From NCBI RefSeq assembly GCF_001904725.1, contig NZ_MRCE01000016.1:93205-157204 (forward strand): a DNA stretch of 64,000 nucleotides, written 5' to 3'. This DNA is from Phormidium ambiguum IAM M-71. GTDB lineage: Bacteria > Cyanobacteriota > Cyanobacteriia > Cyanobacteriales > Aerosakkonemataceae. A program made the position numbers and the translations under genes. The number at the start of each line of letters is the position of its first letter. Positions within the stretch are counted from its first letter, which is position 1. The notes under the pieces are model-generated. The model was given only the letters and a program-made list of their open reading frames with translations, searched no databases and had not been told where the DNA came from. Of this stretch, positions 8,666-17,652 are shown one piece after another.

Positions 8666-9949
8666 ATGCAACAATTTTCCACCGCTAGTTTAATTTTCTT
8701 TAGCTTGACTTTTTTGACACTGATCGGTCTAAAATTTCCCCACCAAACTCCTCATAATCTTAATCCAGAGAAAGTAAACCCCGTTCACATAATACAAAAA
8801 ACAAAAATTAGCCCAAGTAAACAAAATAAATTAAATTCGCAACCGACCCAAAGTTTTTTAGTTGTGGGTGGTGGCCCTGAACCAGAAGCAAACGAAATTG
8901 GTATTGAAAAAAACATTCTATATTTTCAAAGAACCCTTCGTGTCATGGGATACAATCCAGCAGAAGTACCAATCTACTTTGCTAATGGTAACAATCAACA
9001 AGCCACCGTGAGTTACTTAGACAAAAATGGTATGCAATTGTTTAAAATTCCAGAAATTCCGCATATCAAAGGTGCCTCAACTTTAACTAATTTACGCAAT
9101 ATCTTTCAGCAATTGCAAAACACAAAACCAGATTCTTTATTCTTTTATTTTACTGGTCACGGAATTCGTAATCCAAAGGATATAAATAATAACCTAATGT
9201 TGTTGTGGAATGATGAACTTTTGAGCGTTCAAATGTTCTCTTCTTTGTTAGATAAATTACCTCCAAAAACATCTTTCGTCGGTATGATGAGTCAGTGTTT
9301 TTCTGGATCGTTCGCTAATTTAATTTATGAAGGCGGTAATCCTAAACGTCCTGTCACTCAGAGACCTCGCTGCGGTTTCTTTGCCACAGTAAAAACGCTG
9401 CCTTCCGTTGGCTGTTCTCCAGAAATTAACGAAGCTGACTATGAAGATTATAGTACTAGTTTCTTTGCAGGTTTAAGTGGACGCAGCCGTACTGGTAAGA
9501 TAGTAGTTTCTGCTGACTATAATCAAGATGGAAGAGTTTCTTTTAAGGAAGCCCATGCTTTTACCAAAATTGACCAAAATAATATTGATTTACCACTTTC
9601 AACTTCAGAATTTTGGTTACAAAATCAAGCCAATAAAAAGACTCAAGAAACAATTTTATCTCAGTCAATAGATACAATTTTAACCACAGCACGACCCGAA
9701 CAAAAATATGTAGTTAATTATATCATAAAAATGTTTAATTTGAACTCAGAAAAATCTTTTCGAGAAAATCAAAGAACAATTCTGCGAGGGAAAGCTACAA
9801 CAGAAGAGCAAAAAGCGTATTTGACGCGGTTAAGCATGGAACTGTTAAACATCGGTATGGAAAAACAAGTCAGGAATTCACAAGATTCTCAGGCTATTGG
9901 CATACTTGAAAGATTGATTCAATGTGAAAATGGTTCTTGGGGGAAATAG
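8666..9949 (+). CDS. Secreted caspase-like (clan CD) peptidase with an EF-hand loop
   Basis: 427 residues. Residues 1-22 are a signal peptide or membrane anchor. The fold markers of clan CD cysteine peptidases follow: strand SLFFYFTGHG with H165, and SFVGMMSQCFSGSF with C211, the His/Cys dyad of the C13/C14 families. Residues 284-295 (DYNQDGRVSFKE) are a perfect canonical 12-residue EF-hand calcium loop, in the region after the catalytic Cys. The last ~100 residues are helical and unrecognised. Caspase-like peptidases of this clan cut after acidic, basic or Asn residues; specificity cannot be read here. Genes for two proteins sharing a domain follow in the same direction, the first only 19 bp downstream. 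Calcium-controlled proteolysis outside the cytoplasm is a reasonable inference, not proven. Confidence 0.75.
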   Translation: MQQFSTASLIFFSLTFLTLIGLKFPHQTPHNLNPEKVNPVHIIQKTKISPSKQNKLNSQPTQSFLVVGGGPEPEANEIGIEKNILYFQRTLRVMGYNPAEVPIYFANGNNQQATVSYLDKNGMQLFKIPEIPHIKGASTLTNLRNIFQQLQNTKPDSLFFYFTGHGIRNPKDINNNLMLLWNDELLSVQMFSSLLDKLPPKTSFVGMMSQCFSGSFANLIYEGGNPKRPVTQRPRCGFFATVKTLPSVGCSPEINEADYEDYSTSFFAGLSGRSRTGKIVVSADYNQDGRVSFKEAHAFTKIDQNNIDLPLSTSEFWLQNQANKKTQETILSQSIDTILTTARPEQKYVVNYIIKMFNLNSEKSFRENQRTILRGKATTEEQKAYLTRLSMELLNIGMEKQVRNSQDSQAIGILERLIQCENGSWGK

Positions 9950-9968
9950 TAAACAAGCGGTTGTTAAG

Positions 9969-11105
9969 ATGAATAGAATAAATCCTGAAATAACAGAAAA
10001 GATCAAACGTACTGGGCGCGTGATTCGCAACTCAGTCAGAAAAAAACTCAAACAATGGCTAAACCCTTGGTTAACATCAAAGCAAGAAAACTATTATCAA
10101 GTACCAAAAAATTATACATCTCAACAAGATAATAGACCTTTAGATAGTACTGACTATGAATATTTTTTCATGCAGTTACTTGAAGGGGTAGATCATGGAT
10201 GGCGAAAAAGTCAAGTTGAGCGAGTTTTTGCAGCGTTATCTGAGAGAACTACGGAGGCAGAATGGATTGATTGGTTAAGAGGATTTGGCGATCGCTTATT
10301 AGCAGCACCAACGGCAAACGAACACTTAGCCAGTCAAATGATTCGCTTGGGTGAATTAGGTTGTGGAACATTTGGCAAAATTTCACGGGAAATTGGATTT
10401 TCTTTATTAGCAAGATCCCCTCAAGCTTATATCTACAATCACGAATTTTATCGAGAACCAGAAATCGCGGAAACTCCCGCGCAAAAAGCGCAAAATTTAT
10501 TTAATGAAGGAGTGGAACAATTTAATGCGGGCGACTTCTGGGCGGCAATTTCCACTTATGACAAAGCATTAGAAATTTTACCCAAGGCAAATGAAATTTG
10601 GTATAACCGAGGCAATGCTTTATTTAAAATAGGTAAAGCAACAGACGCGATCGCCAGTTATGAAAAAGCTTTGGAAATTAAATCTGACAAATACGAAGCT
10701 TGGAACAATCGTGGCAATGCTTTATTCAATTTGGGTTACATTCAAGAAGCTTTAGAAAGTTACACCAAAGCAGTAGAAATTCAACCCCAATATCATCAAG
10801 CTTGGTTTAACAAGGCCGTATTATTGGGTAATTTAGGTAGGCTGGAAGAAGCGATCGTATCTTACGATAAAGCTTTAGAGATTAAACCCCAAGACGATCA
10901 AGCTTGGTTTAATCGCGGATTAGTTTTAGGTAATTTAGGTAACTTAGAAGAAGCGATCGCTAGTTGGGACAAAGCCTTAACAATCAACCCAGAACGCTAC
11001 GAAGCATGGTACAACCGCAGTGTAGCTTTAAATAACTTAGGGCGTACAGAAGAAGCAAATGCTAGTTTAGAAAAAGCAAAGACACTTAAACCCGACCTTT
11101 ATTAA
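9969..11105 (+). CDS. TPR-repeat protein with shared N-terminal domain
   Basis: About 378 residues from ATG 9969, 19 bp after the caspase-like gene; a GTG at 9924 would overlap that gene by 26 bp. A basic N-terminus is followed by a domain (about 45-135: DYEYFFMQLLEGVDHGW, RTTEAEWIDWLRGFGDRLL, GELGCG) that is repeated in the next gene's product. The C-terminal half holds six tetratricopeptide repeats of 34 residues with W/Y-NRG and ALEIxP consensus positions. TPRs bind partner proteins. No signal peptide is visible, so it is probably cytoplasmic. Close spacing suggests co-transcription with the caspase-like gene. Confidence 0.85.
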   Translation: MNRINPEITEKIKRTGRVIRNSVRKKLKQWLNPWLTSKQENYYQVPKNYTSQQDNRPLDSTDYEYFFMQLLEGVDHGWRKSQVERVFAALSERTTEAEWIDWLRGFGDRLLAAPTANEHLASQMIRLGELGCGTFGKISREIGFSLLARSPQAYIYNHEFYREPEIAETPAQKAQNLFNEGVEQFNAGDFWAAISTYDKALEILPKANEIWYNRGNALFKIGKATDAIASYEKALEIKSDKYEAWNNRGNALFNLGYIQEALESYTKAVEIQPQYHQAWFNKAVLLGNLGRLEEAIVSYDKALEIKPQDDQAWFNRGLVLGNLGNLEEAIASWDKALTINPERYEAWYNRSVALNNLGRTEEANASLEKAKTLKPDLY

Positions 11106-11121
11106 AGAAAATTTTGAGTTA

Positions 11122-11188
11122 GTAGGGGCGGGTTTAGCAGAAATTCTGTAAGCAAAGTAGAAAACTTAATAACAAAACCCGCCCTTAC
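11122..11188 (+). repeat. 67-bp palindromic dispersed element, copy A
   Basis: Starts GTAGGGGCGGGTTTAGCAGA and ends ACAAAACCCGCCCTTAC, giving a terminal stem of about 14 bp. Three relatives of exactly the same length lie at 22990-23056, 37457-37523 and 38612-38678. This copy lies between the two paralogous genes of the caspase cluster. Confidence 0.85.
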
Positions 11189-11255
11189 TCCTACTCCCAT
11201 GTGGTAGCAGTAATTGGCTAAAATCAAAAATGTAACATCATGCAAGGAAATAGCA

Positions 11256-11909
11256 ATGATTGGACGGATTTGGCAAAAAATAGTGCAATTTTTTCAGAGT
11301 TTATTTGGACGCAGCAACCGAAAAAGATCCAAATCCTCCCTGACAACTATAAAACAGCAAATCCAACCGCCAAAACGATTAGAAAATGCTGATTATGAAT
11401 TCTTGTTCATGCAGTTATTAGAAGGAATAGCACACGGTTGGCAACAGCCAAAAGTAGAAAAGTTTTTTGCCGAATTAGACGATCGCACGACTGAAGCACA
11501 ATGGGTACAATGGATACAGAGCTTTGGCGAAAGATTGCTCGCCTCACCTGCACCAAACCAAGAACTAGCTTTACGAATGCTAGCTTTAGGCGAAATGGGT
11601 TGTGGAGAAATTAGCAATACAGCCGGAGAAATTGGCTTACAGTTATTACAAAGACAAGAAAAACCACTAACAGAAATACCAGACACTTATAGCCAATCTC
11701 CAAGTATTTTTATCGGTCTTGATGAAGCAGGTAATTTGGAAGATCAACCTCAAACTATCTCCCTAGAACAACTTTGGGAATTACTACAACAAGACCCAGA
11801 ATTAGTTCAACAAATGGCAGCATTACTGCAAATTAACACCGATAACCCAGAAGAAATTATTCGAGTTTTAATGAATCAATCAAACAGTATTCCAATGGAT
11901 GAAATTTAG
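11256..11909 (+). CDS. Protein with the domain shared with the upstream TPR protein
   Basis: About 217 residues. I choose ATG 11256 because AAGGAAA lies about 8 bp upstream; a TTG at 11214 would extend it by 14 residues. After a basic, amphipathic N-terminus (IGRIWQKIVQFFQSLFGR) comes a domain closely similar to residues 45-135 of the upstream TPR protein: DYEFLFMQLLEGIAHGW, RTTEAQWVQWIQSFGERLLASP, LGEMGCGEI. The C-terminal part is acidic and Gln-rich (LEQLWELLQQDPELVQQMAALL), with no TPRs. The two genes look like a local duplication with different tails. I do not recognise the family by a functional name. Confidence 0.75.
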   Translation: MIGRIWQKIVQFFQSLFGRSNRKRSKSSLTTIKQQIQPPKRLENADYEFLFMQLLEGIAHGWQQPKVEKFFAELDDRTTEAQWVQWIQSFGERLLASPAPNQELALRMLALGEMGCGEISNTAGEIGLQLLQRQEKPLTEIPDTYSQSPSIFIGLDEAGNLEDQPQTISLEQLWELLQQDPELVQQMAALLQINTDNPEEIIRVLMNQSNSIPMDEI

Positions 11910-11932
11910 TTTGGCAATTTGGCGTTATATCC

Positions 11933-11984
11933 GTAGGGTGCGTATAGCCTGCGGCATTTAAGAAAAACGCTAGTGTAACGCACC
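11933..11984. repeat. Inverted repeat GTAGGGTGCG ... AACGCACC
   Basis: GGTGCG (11937-11942) and CGCACC (11979-11984) form the ends of a ~50-bp inverted-repeat element between convergent genes. A related solo sequence GTAACGCACCCTACG lies near 48797. It may also act as a terminator-like hairpin. Confidence 0.5.
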
Positions 11985-12013
11985 ATTTCTTATGAGTCTA
12001 AATTAACTAATTC

Positions 12014-13042
12014 TCACTCTGGCAACCCCACAAGATTTCCTTTACCGGGAATTACCTTACCAATACAATAAGCCGCAATATTTTGTGATTCAAACCATTT
12101 AATTGCTGCTTTTTCTTGCTCCGGTTTGACTAAAACTACAAACCCAATCCCCATATTAAAAGTTTCAAACATTGCTTTCAGGTTAACATTACCAGCTGTA
12201 GCTAACCAATCAAAAATAGGTAAAATTTGCCAGCTATTGGGGAAAATTTCTATTGATTGATCGGTTCCCAAACATCGAGGTAAATTCTCTGGTAAACCGC
12301 CGCCTGTAATGTGTGCCATGCCATGAATTTCAATGCCAGAAGACATCGCAGTTAATACAGGTTTTACATAAATTTGTGTGGGAGTTAATAAAATTTCCCC
12401 TAAACTTTTACCGCCTAAGTTTTCTGGACGATCGCTCCAGTTAAACCCACCATCACTGATAATTTTTCGCACCAAACTAAAACCATTACTGTGGACACCT
12501 TGAGAAGCTAAAGCGATCGCCACATCCCCAATTTCCACCTTAGAACCTGACAAAAGTTGGCTTTTTTCCACCACACCCACACAAAAACCCGCCAAATCAT
12601 ACACCCCTGGCGGATAAAAACCAGGCATCTCCGCCGTTTCCCCGCCTAACAAGCTACAACCAGCCATTTCACAACCTTGACTAATTCCCGCTACCACATC
12701 AGCCAGCTGTTCTTGTTCCAACTTTCCAGTTGCCAAATAATCCAAAAAAAACAAAGGTTCTGCACCAGAAGTCAGCACATCATTGACACACATTGCCACT
12801 AAATCAATACCTACCGTATTGTGACAATTTAAATCATGAGCAATCTTCAGTTTCGTCCCCACTCCATCAGTTCCCGAAACTAAAACAGGTTGTTTATAAC
12901 CGCTGGGTAACTCAAAAAAACCACTAAACCCACCCAACCCGCCAATCACTTCCGGTCGATGGGTTTTATTGACTAAACTGCGGATTTTATCTACAAAAGC
13001 TCTACCCGCCTCTACATCAACACCCGCGTCTCGATAATCCAT
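12014..13042 (-). CDS. purM: Phosphoribosylformylglycinamidine cyclo-ligase (AIR synthetase)
   Basis: 342 residues, the usual PurM length. It begins [21 protein letters not shown], with the characteristic [14 protein letters not shown] and [29 protein letters not shown] blocks (nucleotide and phosphate binding), then [13 protein letters not shown], the Gly-rich loop [12 protein letters not shown] and [13 protein letters not shown]. It closes the imidazole ring from FGAM using ATP (fifth step of purine synthesis). It is transcribed alone and converges on the caspase cluster; the spacer holds an inverted repeat at 11933. Confidence 0.97.
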   Translation of the reverse strand: MDYRDAGVDVEAGRAFVDKIRSLVNKTHRPEVIGGLGGFSGFFELPSGYKQPVLVSGTDGVGTKLKIAHDLNCHNTVGIDLVAMCVNDVLTSGAEPLFFLDYLATGKLEQEQLADVVAGISQGCEMAGCSLLGGETAEMPGFYPPGVYDLAGFCVGVVEKSQLLSGSKVEIGDVAIALASQGVHSNGFSLVRKIISDGGFNWSDRPENLGGKSLGEILLTPTQIYVKPVLTAMSSGIEIHGMAHITGGGLPENLPRCLGTDQSIEIFPNSWQILPIFDWLATAGNVNLKAMFETFNMGIGFVVLVKPEQEKAAIKWFESQNIAAYCIGKVIPGKGNLVGLPE

Positions 13043-13452
13043 AACCTCATCTCCAATTCTTGCAATACTTTGCCAAATCCCATTTTTAACCGATCCGGTA
13101 CTGGCAAATTTCCCAAAACTTATAATGGCAAATTATGATAACAATTCCAAATAGGTTAATAAAAATACTATAAAAATTTATTTTGTATTTTGAGAAGCAA
13201 AAAACTCGAAAACCTAGATTACACCAGTAGTTATACGGAAAAAAAGATTGTTTAGTACAGTACCAATAAATTATAAATTCCGGCATATACCGATCCCCAT
13301 TTATAAAACTTCATGGTAATCTGTTGCAGTTGCAATTTAGAAAAGCAAACACGAATCGACTACAAGTTAGCCGAGTAATTTCGGCGGGGTGCCAACACCA
13401 ACTAAGCGTAACCCTCACAGTAGCGATATCCACCTTGACAGAGCAAAAGCTT
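13043..13452. other. Divergent promoter spacer
   Basis: AT-rich spacer between purM and the rlpA-like gene. Two ~66-codon minus-strand frames here (13086-13286 and 13311-13511) look random, and the plus-strand frame 13324-13452 lies upstream of a clear signal peptide, so I read it as 5' leader. No RNA gene or riboswitch motif seen. Confidence 0.5.
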
Positions 13453-14583
13453 ATGAAGCAAAGATTTTGGAGCGGTGTTTCCGCCGCCATTCTAACAACT
13501 GCCATTGGCACAACCCTTTCCTGCCATGCTGAAACAAATCAGGTTGCCGGAAGGGAAACAAAAACTAAGCCAGAGGCAGCTGCTAGTCAACCTTCACCTC
13601 CAGGCAATACTCAGTCGGACACAATAAAAGTCGGAGAGTATCAACCAAAGACAGGAAGTAATGCTCAAGAACAGGTAATCGCCAAAATCCAATCCCACGA
13701 ATTTGCAGGTCGTCAAGCTGTAACCCTTTATTTACGAGATATTCCAGTTTTAACTTTTTTTGGTTCTCCTCAAGTTGAGTCCAGTGGTGTTAAACAAGGC
13801 AGTTTTTCCCAGAATGGCAACCAACAAATTGAAAATGCAGAAATAAATCCAATGGCTAGAGCTACTGCTGTAGCAGCCAAACTGAATCAATTAAATCGAG
13901 AAAACCTTGACGCTAGAAACATCACAGTTGGATATTCGATCGCTAACAAAGCTAATAGCACCAACGAAGAAACAATCCAAACGGTTAGCGTAGGTACAAC
14001 CAGCAATCACAAAACCACGACTTCCAGCAAGACTACCTTCGATCGCTACATCATCAAAGTCAACGACGAAAAGTTAGTAGAAATCTCCTCAAATACCAGG
14101 CTTCCAGACACCACCAATAACTTAGCTGAAGATGCCCTGCAAGCCACCAACAGAATCCGGCGACTCATGGGTAATGCTCCCCCTTTAACTAGCATTCCAG
14201 GTAAACCTACGCCTCAATCTCAGCCCGGAGAAATTGCTTTTATCCGCACTGAACCCACAATTAAAGCCATCCTTAGAGGTATAGCTTCTTGGTATGGCCC
14301 CGGTTTTCATGGCAATCGTACTGCTAATGGTGAAAGATATAATCAAAACTCCCTGACTGCTGCTCACCGTACCTTGCCTTTCGGCACAATGGTCCGAGTG
14401 ACCAACTTGAGAAATGGCCTTTCAGTAACAGTCAGAATTAACGATCGCGGCCCCTTCACCAGAGGTCGAATCATCGACCTTTCCGCTGCTTCCGCCAGAA
14501 TTATCGGCTTAACAAGCTCAGGAGTAGCCCAAGTCAAAGTCGAAGTCTTAGGTCAACCTCAACAGGTAATTAGCAATAACTAG
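13453..14583 (+). CDS. RlpA-like double-psi beta-barrel protein, secreted
   Basis: About 376 residues from ATG 13453, chosen because it puts a good signal peptide at the N-terminus (MKQRFWSGVSAAILTTAIG, ending near SCHAE); a TTG at 13324 would bury it. The middle (about 30-270) is low-complexity, Ser/Thr/Asn-rich, with a segment (QSHEFAGRQAVTLYLRDIPVLTF) common in cyanobacterial RlpA relatives. The last ~95 residues are the RlpA barrel: ASWYGPGFHGNRTANGERYN, AHRTLPFGTMVRVTN and RINDRGPF. RlpA proteins bind or cleave stripped glycan strands at the septum; the catalytic Asp of known RlpA transglycosylases may correspond to the DRGPF Asp. No SPOR domain is visible. Confidence 0.85.
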   Translation: MKQRFWSGVSAAILTTAIGTTLSCHAETNQVAGRETKTKPEAAASQPSPPGNTQSDTIKVGEYQPKTGSNAQEQVIAKIQSHEFAGRQAVTLYLRDIPVLTFFGSPQVESSGVKQGSFSQNGNQQIENAEINPMARATAVAAKLNQLNRENLDARNITVGYSIANKANSTNEETIQTVSVGTTSNHKTTTSSKTTFDRYIIKVNDEKLVEISSNTRLPDTTNNLAEDALQATNRIRRLMGNAPPLTSIPGKPTPQSQPGEIAFIRTEPTIKAILRGIASWYGPGFHGNRTANGERYNQNSLTAAHRTLPFGTMVRVTNLRNGLSVTVRINDRGPFTRGRIIDLSAASARIIGLTSSGVAQVKVEVLGQPQQVISNN

Positions 14584-14588
14584 GCACT

Positions 14589-14677
14589 GGGGACAAGGAG
14601 ACAAGGGGACAAAGTGAATTTTTACCCCATCTCCCCATCTCCCCATCTCCCTACCTCCCCACCTCCCCACCTCCCAA
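14589..14677. repeat. Short tandem repeats (GGGGACAA and CCCCATCT/CCCCACCT units)
   Basis: Octamer-like units GGGGACAAG run at 14589-14612, and CCCCATCT turning into CCCCACCT runs at about 14624-14676. This resembles the STRR spacers of filamentous cyanobacteria. It is translatable in the panC frame as a Pro/Ser/His-rich leader, an artefact of an upstream GTG. Confidence 0.75.
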
Positions 14678-14751
14678 GAACAGTGTATTTTCTGGCTAAT
14701 TCGCTATACACTACTATCGGTCTAATTGGGTGGAAACCTCAAGGAATCAAA

Positions 14752-16308
14752 GTGCGCCTGTTTACTACAGTTGCGGCATTGCGCTGCTACCTACGGCAAG
14801 CCCGTGCCGAACAACTTAATTCGGAATTAGAAGTTGGCTTGGTTCCTACGATGGGAGCTTTGCACGCAGGTCATCTCAGCTTAATTAAAGAAGCTCAAAA
14901 AGAAAATGATTTAGTAGTAGTTAGTATTTTTGTCAATCCCTTACAATTTGGGCCAACAGAAGATTTTCATCGGTATCCTCGACAACTAGAGAACGATCGC
15001 CAATTATGCGAACAAGCTGGAGTCGATGTAATTTTTGCGCCCACAGCAGCAGAATTGGGTGTAGTTCATCAGGAAAATTCTTTACCTGTGACGCAGGTTA
15101 TACCACCAGAACCGATGATTTCTTTGATGTGTGGGCGATCGCGTCTAGGTCACTTTCAAGGCGTAGCTACCATTGTCGCTAAATTACTCAATATAGTTCA
15201 ACCAGAAAAAGCTTATTTCGGCCAAAAGGACGCTCAGCAGTTAGCAATTATTCGCCGCCTGGTACAGGACTTAAACCTTCCTGTAAAAATTGTCGGTTGT
15301 CCCATCATTCGTGAACCTTCTGGACTAGCGTTAAGTTCTCGCAATCAATATTTAACTCCAGAACAAAAAGCAGAAGCCGCAATTTTATATCAAGGACTAA
15401 AAGAGACAGAAATTGCTTTTTATAAAGGAGAAGTAAAAAGTCAGCAGCTAATTGCCATTGTTAAGGCACAATTAGCAAGGGTACCTTCTTTGCAAACAGA
15501 ATATGTAGAGTTGGTGCATCCAAATACACTAAAACCCTTAACAGAAATTGAGGAGGTTGGACTTTTGGCGATCGCAGCGAGGTTGGGTTCTACCCGTCTC
15601 ATTGATAATATTATTCTTTCCAAACGTCAGCCCATAGTGGCTATTGATGGCCCTGCGGGTGCGGGAAAATCTACAGTAGCAAGATCGGTAGCCCAAAATT
15701 TGGGACTACTATATCTGGATACGGGTGCAATGTATCGGGCATTAACTTGGTTAGTCCTGAAATCAGGCATTTCCGTTAACGACGAACCAGGGGTTACAGA
15801 AATTGCTAGTACTTGTCAAATCGATCTCCGTATGAGCGATCATCCCCAAAACGGGGTGCGGGTATGGATAAATGGACAAGAATGTACTCAAGAAATTCGT
15901 TCTTTAGAAGTAACTTCTAATGTTTCCGCGATCGCAGCCCAAAAAGCTGTCCGCGACGAACTAGTTAAACAACAGCGGCAATGGGGTGAAAAAGGCGGCT
16001 TAGTTGCTGAAGGTCGAGATATTGGTACTTATGTTTTCCCCGACGCAGAACTGAAAATTTTCTTAACGGCATCCGTTGAAGAACGTGCCCGCCGCCGTCG
16101 TGCTGATTTACAAAATCAAGGCGCAGCGGAACTGAGTTTGGAGAGAATGCAAAAAGACCTTTCCGAACGTGATTGGAAAGATAGCCACCGCGATATTGCA
16201 CCTCTGCAAAAAGCTAATGACGCGATCGAAATTCAAACCGATGGCTTAAGTATCACCCAAGTAACAGAACAAATTACCACTCTCTACCGGGAAAAAATCA
16301 ACCGCTAA
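14752..16308 (+). CDS. panC-cmk: Bifunctional pantoate-beta-alanine ligase / cytidylate kinase
   Basis: About 518 residues. GTG 14752 is chosen because AAGGA sits six bases upstream and the protein then starts MRLFTTVAALRCYL as in the family; an upstream GTG (14614) would translate the tandem repeats. Residues 1-280 are PanC: VPTMGALHAGHLSL with the HxGH nucleotide motif (38-41), FVNPLQFGPTEDF and YFGQKDAQQLAIIRR. From about 295 comes Cmk: P-loop DGPAGAGKST, YLDTGAMYRALTW and AEGRDIGTYVFP. The first half makes pantothenate for CoA, the second phosphorylates CMP/dCMP. The fusion is standard in cyanobacteria; why the two are joined is unknown. Confidence 0.95.
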   Translation: MRLFTTVAALRCYLRQARAEQLNSELEVGLVPTMGALHAGHLSLIKEAQKENDLVVVSIFVNPLQFGPTEDFHRYPRQLENDRQLCEQAGVDVIFAPTAAELGVVHQENSLPVTQVIPPEPMISLMCGRSRLGHFQGVATIVAKLLNIVQPEKAYFGQKDAQQLAIIRRLVQDLNLPVKIVGCPIIREPSGLALSSRNQYLTPEQKAEAAILYQGLKETEIAFYKGEVKSQQLIAIVKAQLARVPSLQTEYVELVHPNTLKPLTEIEEVGLLAIAARLGSTRLIDNIILSKRQPIVAIDGPAGAGKSTVARSVAQNLGLLYLDTGAMYRALTWLVLKSGISVNDEPGVTEIASTCQIDLRMSDHPQNGVRVWINGQECTQEIRSLEVTSNVSAIAAQKAVRDELVKQQRQWGEKGGLVAEGRDIGTYVFPDAELKIFLTASVEERARRRRADLQNQGAAELSLERMQKDLSERDWKDSHRDIAPLQKANDAIEIQTDGLSITQVTEQITTLYREKINR

Positions 16309-16320
16309 ACAATTCTCAAA

Positions 16321-16351
16321 GATCCCCGACTTTTTAAAGAAGTCGGGGATC
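16321..16351. terminator. Hairpin terminator, CCCCGACTT...AAGTCGGGG class
   Basis: GATCCCCGACTT (16321-16332) pairs with AAGTCGGGGATC (16340-16351), 12 bp down the panC-cmk stop. The same hairpin sequence recurs at 53393 and 58551. There is no long T run, so termination strength is uncertain. Confidence 0.65.
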
Positions 16352-16530
16352 TGAACTATTCTTACTTCTATATTTTTTTGCAAATTTATTCTGTATTTAT
16401 AGTAATTTTGGCTGTTTTATGTATATAACTTATAGCAAATAACTTTTTTGTCTTAGCTGCTGGTATGACATAGTTGTCTAGTTCAAACCTACTTTGTATT
16501 TTTGCTTAAAGTTTATCTATATACCAGGAT

Positions 16531-17535
16531 GTGGAACATCCCAATTTTATGGTGAGGAGTGTCAGAAGAAATCAAATGCTCAAGGTTAGCCGCAGAAGAT
16601 TGCGGGCTTTCACTTTTATGACATTATGCGCTGCGGTTTTTAGTTTCGTCATAGGTGTCAGTCTATCAATCAACAGCTTTCGTCAAGCAGTACCAAATCC
16701 AACAAGTCCTGTAGTAACAGGACAACAAAACTCAATTACAAATCCTTTATCTACCGAAGGAACATCACCGCCAAATTTGCAACTAAACGGTGAAACAATA
16801 GCCCCAGTTGACAAAAATAAACTAGAACCGCAAGTCTTTAATCCACCAGCTAAATTTCAGGGAAAAACTTTAAAAGAGGTTCATGTTGCTGAGCAAAATA
16901 AAGTTATTGCCTTAACATTTGATGATGGGCCTTGGCCAAAATATACAGAGCAAATACTAGACATTCTCAAAAAAGAGAATATAAAAGCAACTTTTTTCTG
17001 GATCGGTAGAAACGTAGAAGCTTTTCCTGAGATTGGGTTGCACGTAGTTGCCCAAGGTCATGCGATCGGCAATCATACTTGGAGCCACTCTTACCGAAGA
17101 ATGGGCCCAGTAATGGCATCCCACGAAATCGACGATACTGCCGCCATTATTGAGAGTACTACTAAAGTAAAAACTACACTTTTTCGTCCCCCAGGGGGAA
17201 TTTTAACCAATGGGCCAGCAGGTTATGCGCTCTCGCACAAATATACTGTGCTGATGTGGTCAGCTGATTCCACAGATTATGCTCGCAGAGTTTCACCGAA
17301 CCTAATGGTAAACAAAGTGCTGAAAAGTGCCAAACCTGGAGGCATGATTTTAATGCACGATGGCGGAGGCGATCGCAAACGCACGGTGCAAGCACTCCCC
17401 ACCATCATTACTACCCTGAAAAAGCAAGGTTACAAATTTGTCACCGTCCCTGAACTTCTGGCAATGGAAGAAAGCAAAGGAGCAGTGAAGCAAGAGAGCA
17501 AGGAAGTAGAGCAGCAAGGAGCCAGTATAGATTAG
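16531..17535 (+). CDS. Polysaccharide deacetylase (NodB domain, CE4), membrane-anchored
   Basis: 334 residues. A basic N-terminus and one hydrophobic segment (about 26-46) anchor it, then a Pro/Asn/Thr-rich linker to about 110. The CE4 domain shows LTFDDGPWP with catalytic D131 and metal ligand D132, the metal histidines H182 and H186 in NHTWSH, RPPGG, and ILMHDGG near the end. Such enzymes remove N-acetyl groups from peptidoglycan or exopolysaccharide. The extreme C-terminus (SKGAVKQESKEVEQQG) is charged tail. Start is unsure: GTG 16531, ATG 16549 and ATG 16576 (MLKVSRRRLRAF) are all in frame; none has an ideal Shine-Dalgarno. Confidence 0.88.
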   Translation: MEHPNFMVRSVRRNQMLKVSRRRLRAFTFMTLCAAVFSFVIGVSLSINSFRQAVPNPTSPVVTGQQNSITNPLSTEGTSPPNLQLNGETIAPVDKNKLEPQVFNPPAKFQGKTLKEVHVAEQNKVIALTFDDGPWPKYTEQILDILKKENIKATFFWIGRNVEAFPEIGLHVVAQGHAIGNHTWSHSYRRMGPVMASHEIDDTAAIIESTTKVKTTLFRPPGGILTNGPAGYALSHKYTVLMWSADSTDYARRVSPNLMVNKVLKSAKPGGMILMHDGGGDRKRTVQALPTIITTLKKQGYKFVTVPELLAMEESKGAVKQESKEVEQQGASID

Positions 17536-17652
17536 GAAATGGTGACAGGGGGTTGGAAAAATTTTGTTAGCGTAGCGGTGCTTAGCACGTTTGGAGTAAA
17601 TAAATTTTCTCTTTTCCCCTTGTCTCACCAATCCCCAATCCCCAATCCCTTT

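Noticed and set aside
13086..13511. Two minus-strand ORFs of 66 codons upstream of rlpA-like gene
   Set aside because: Cys/Tyr/Phe-rich random-like translations; one overlaps the real rlpA-like signal peptide in another frame.
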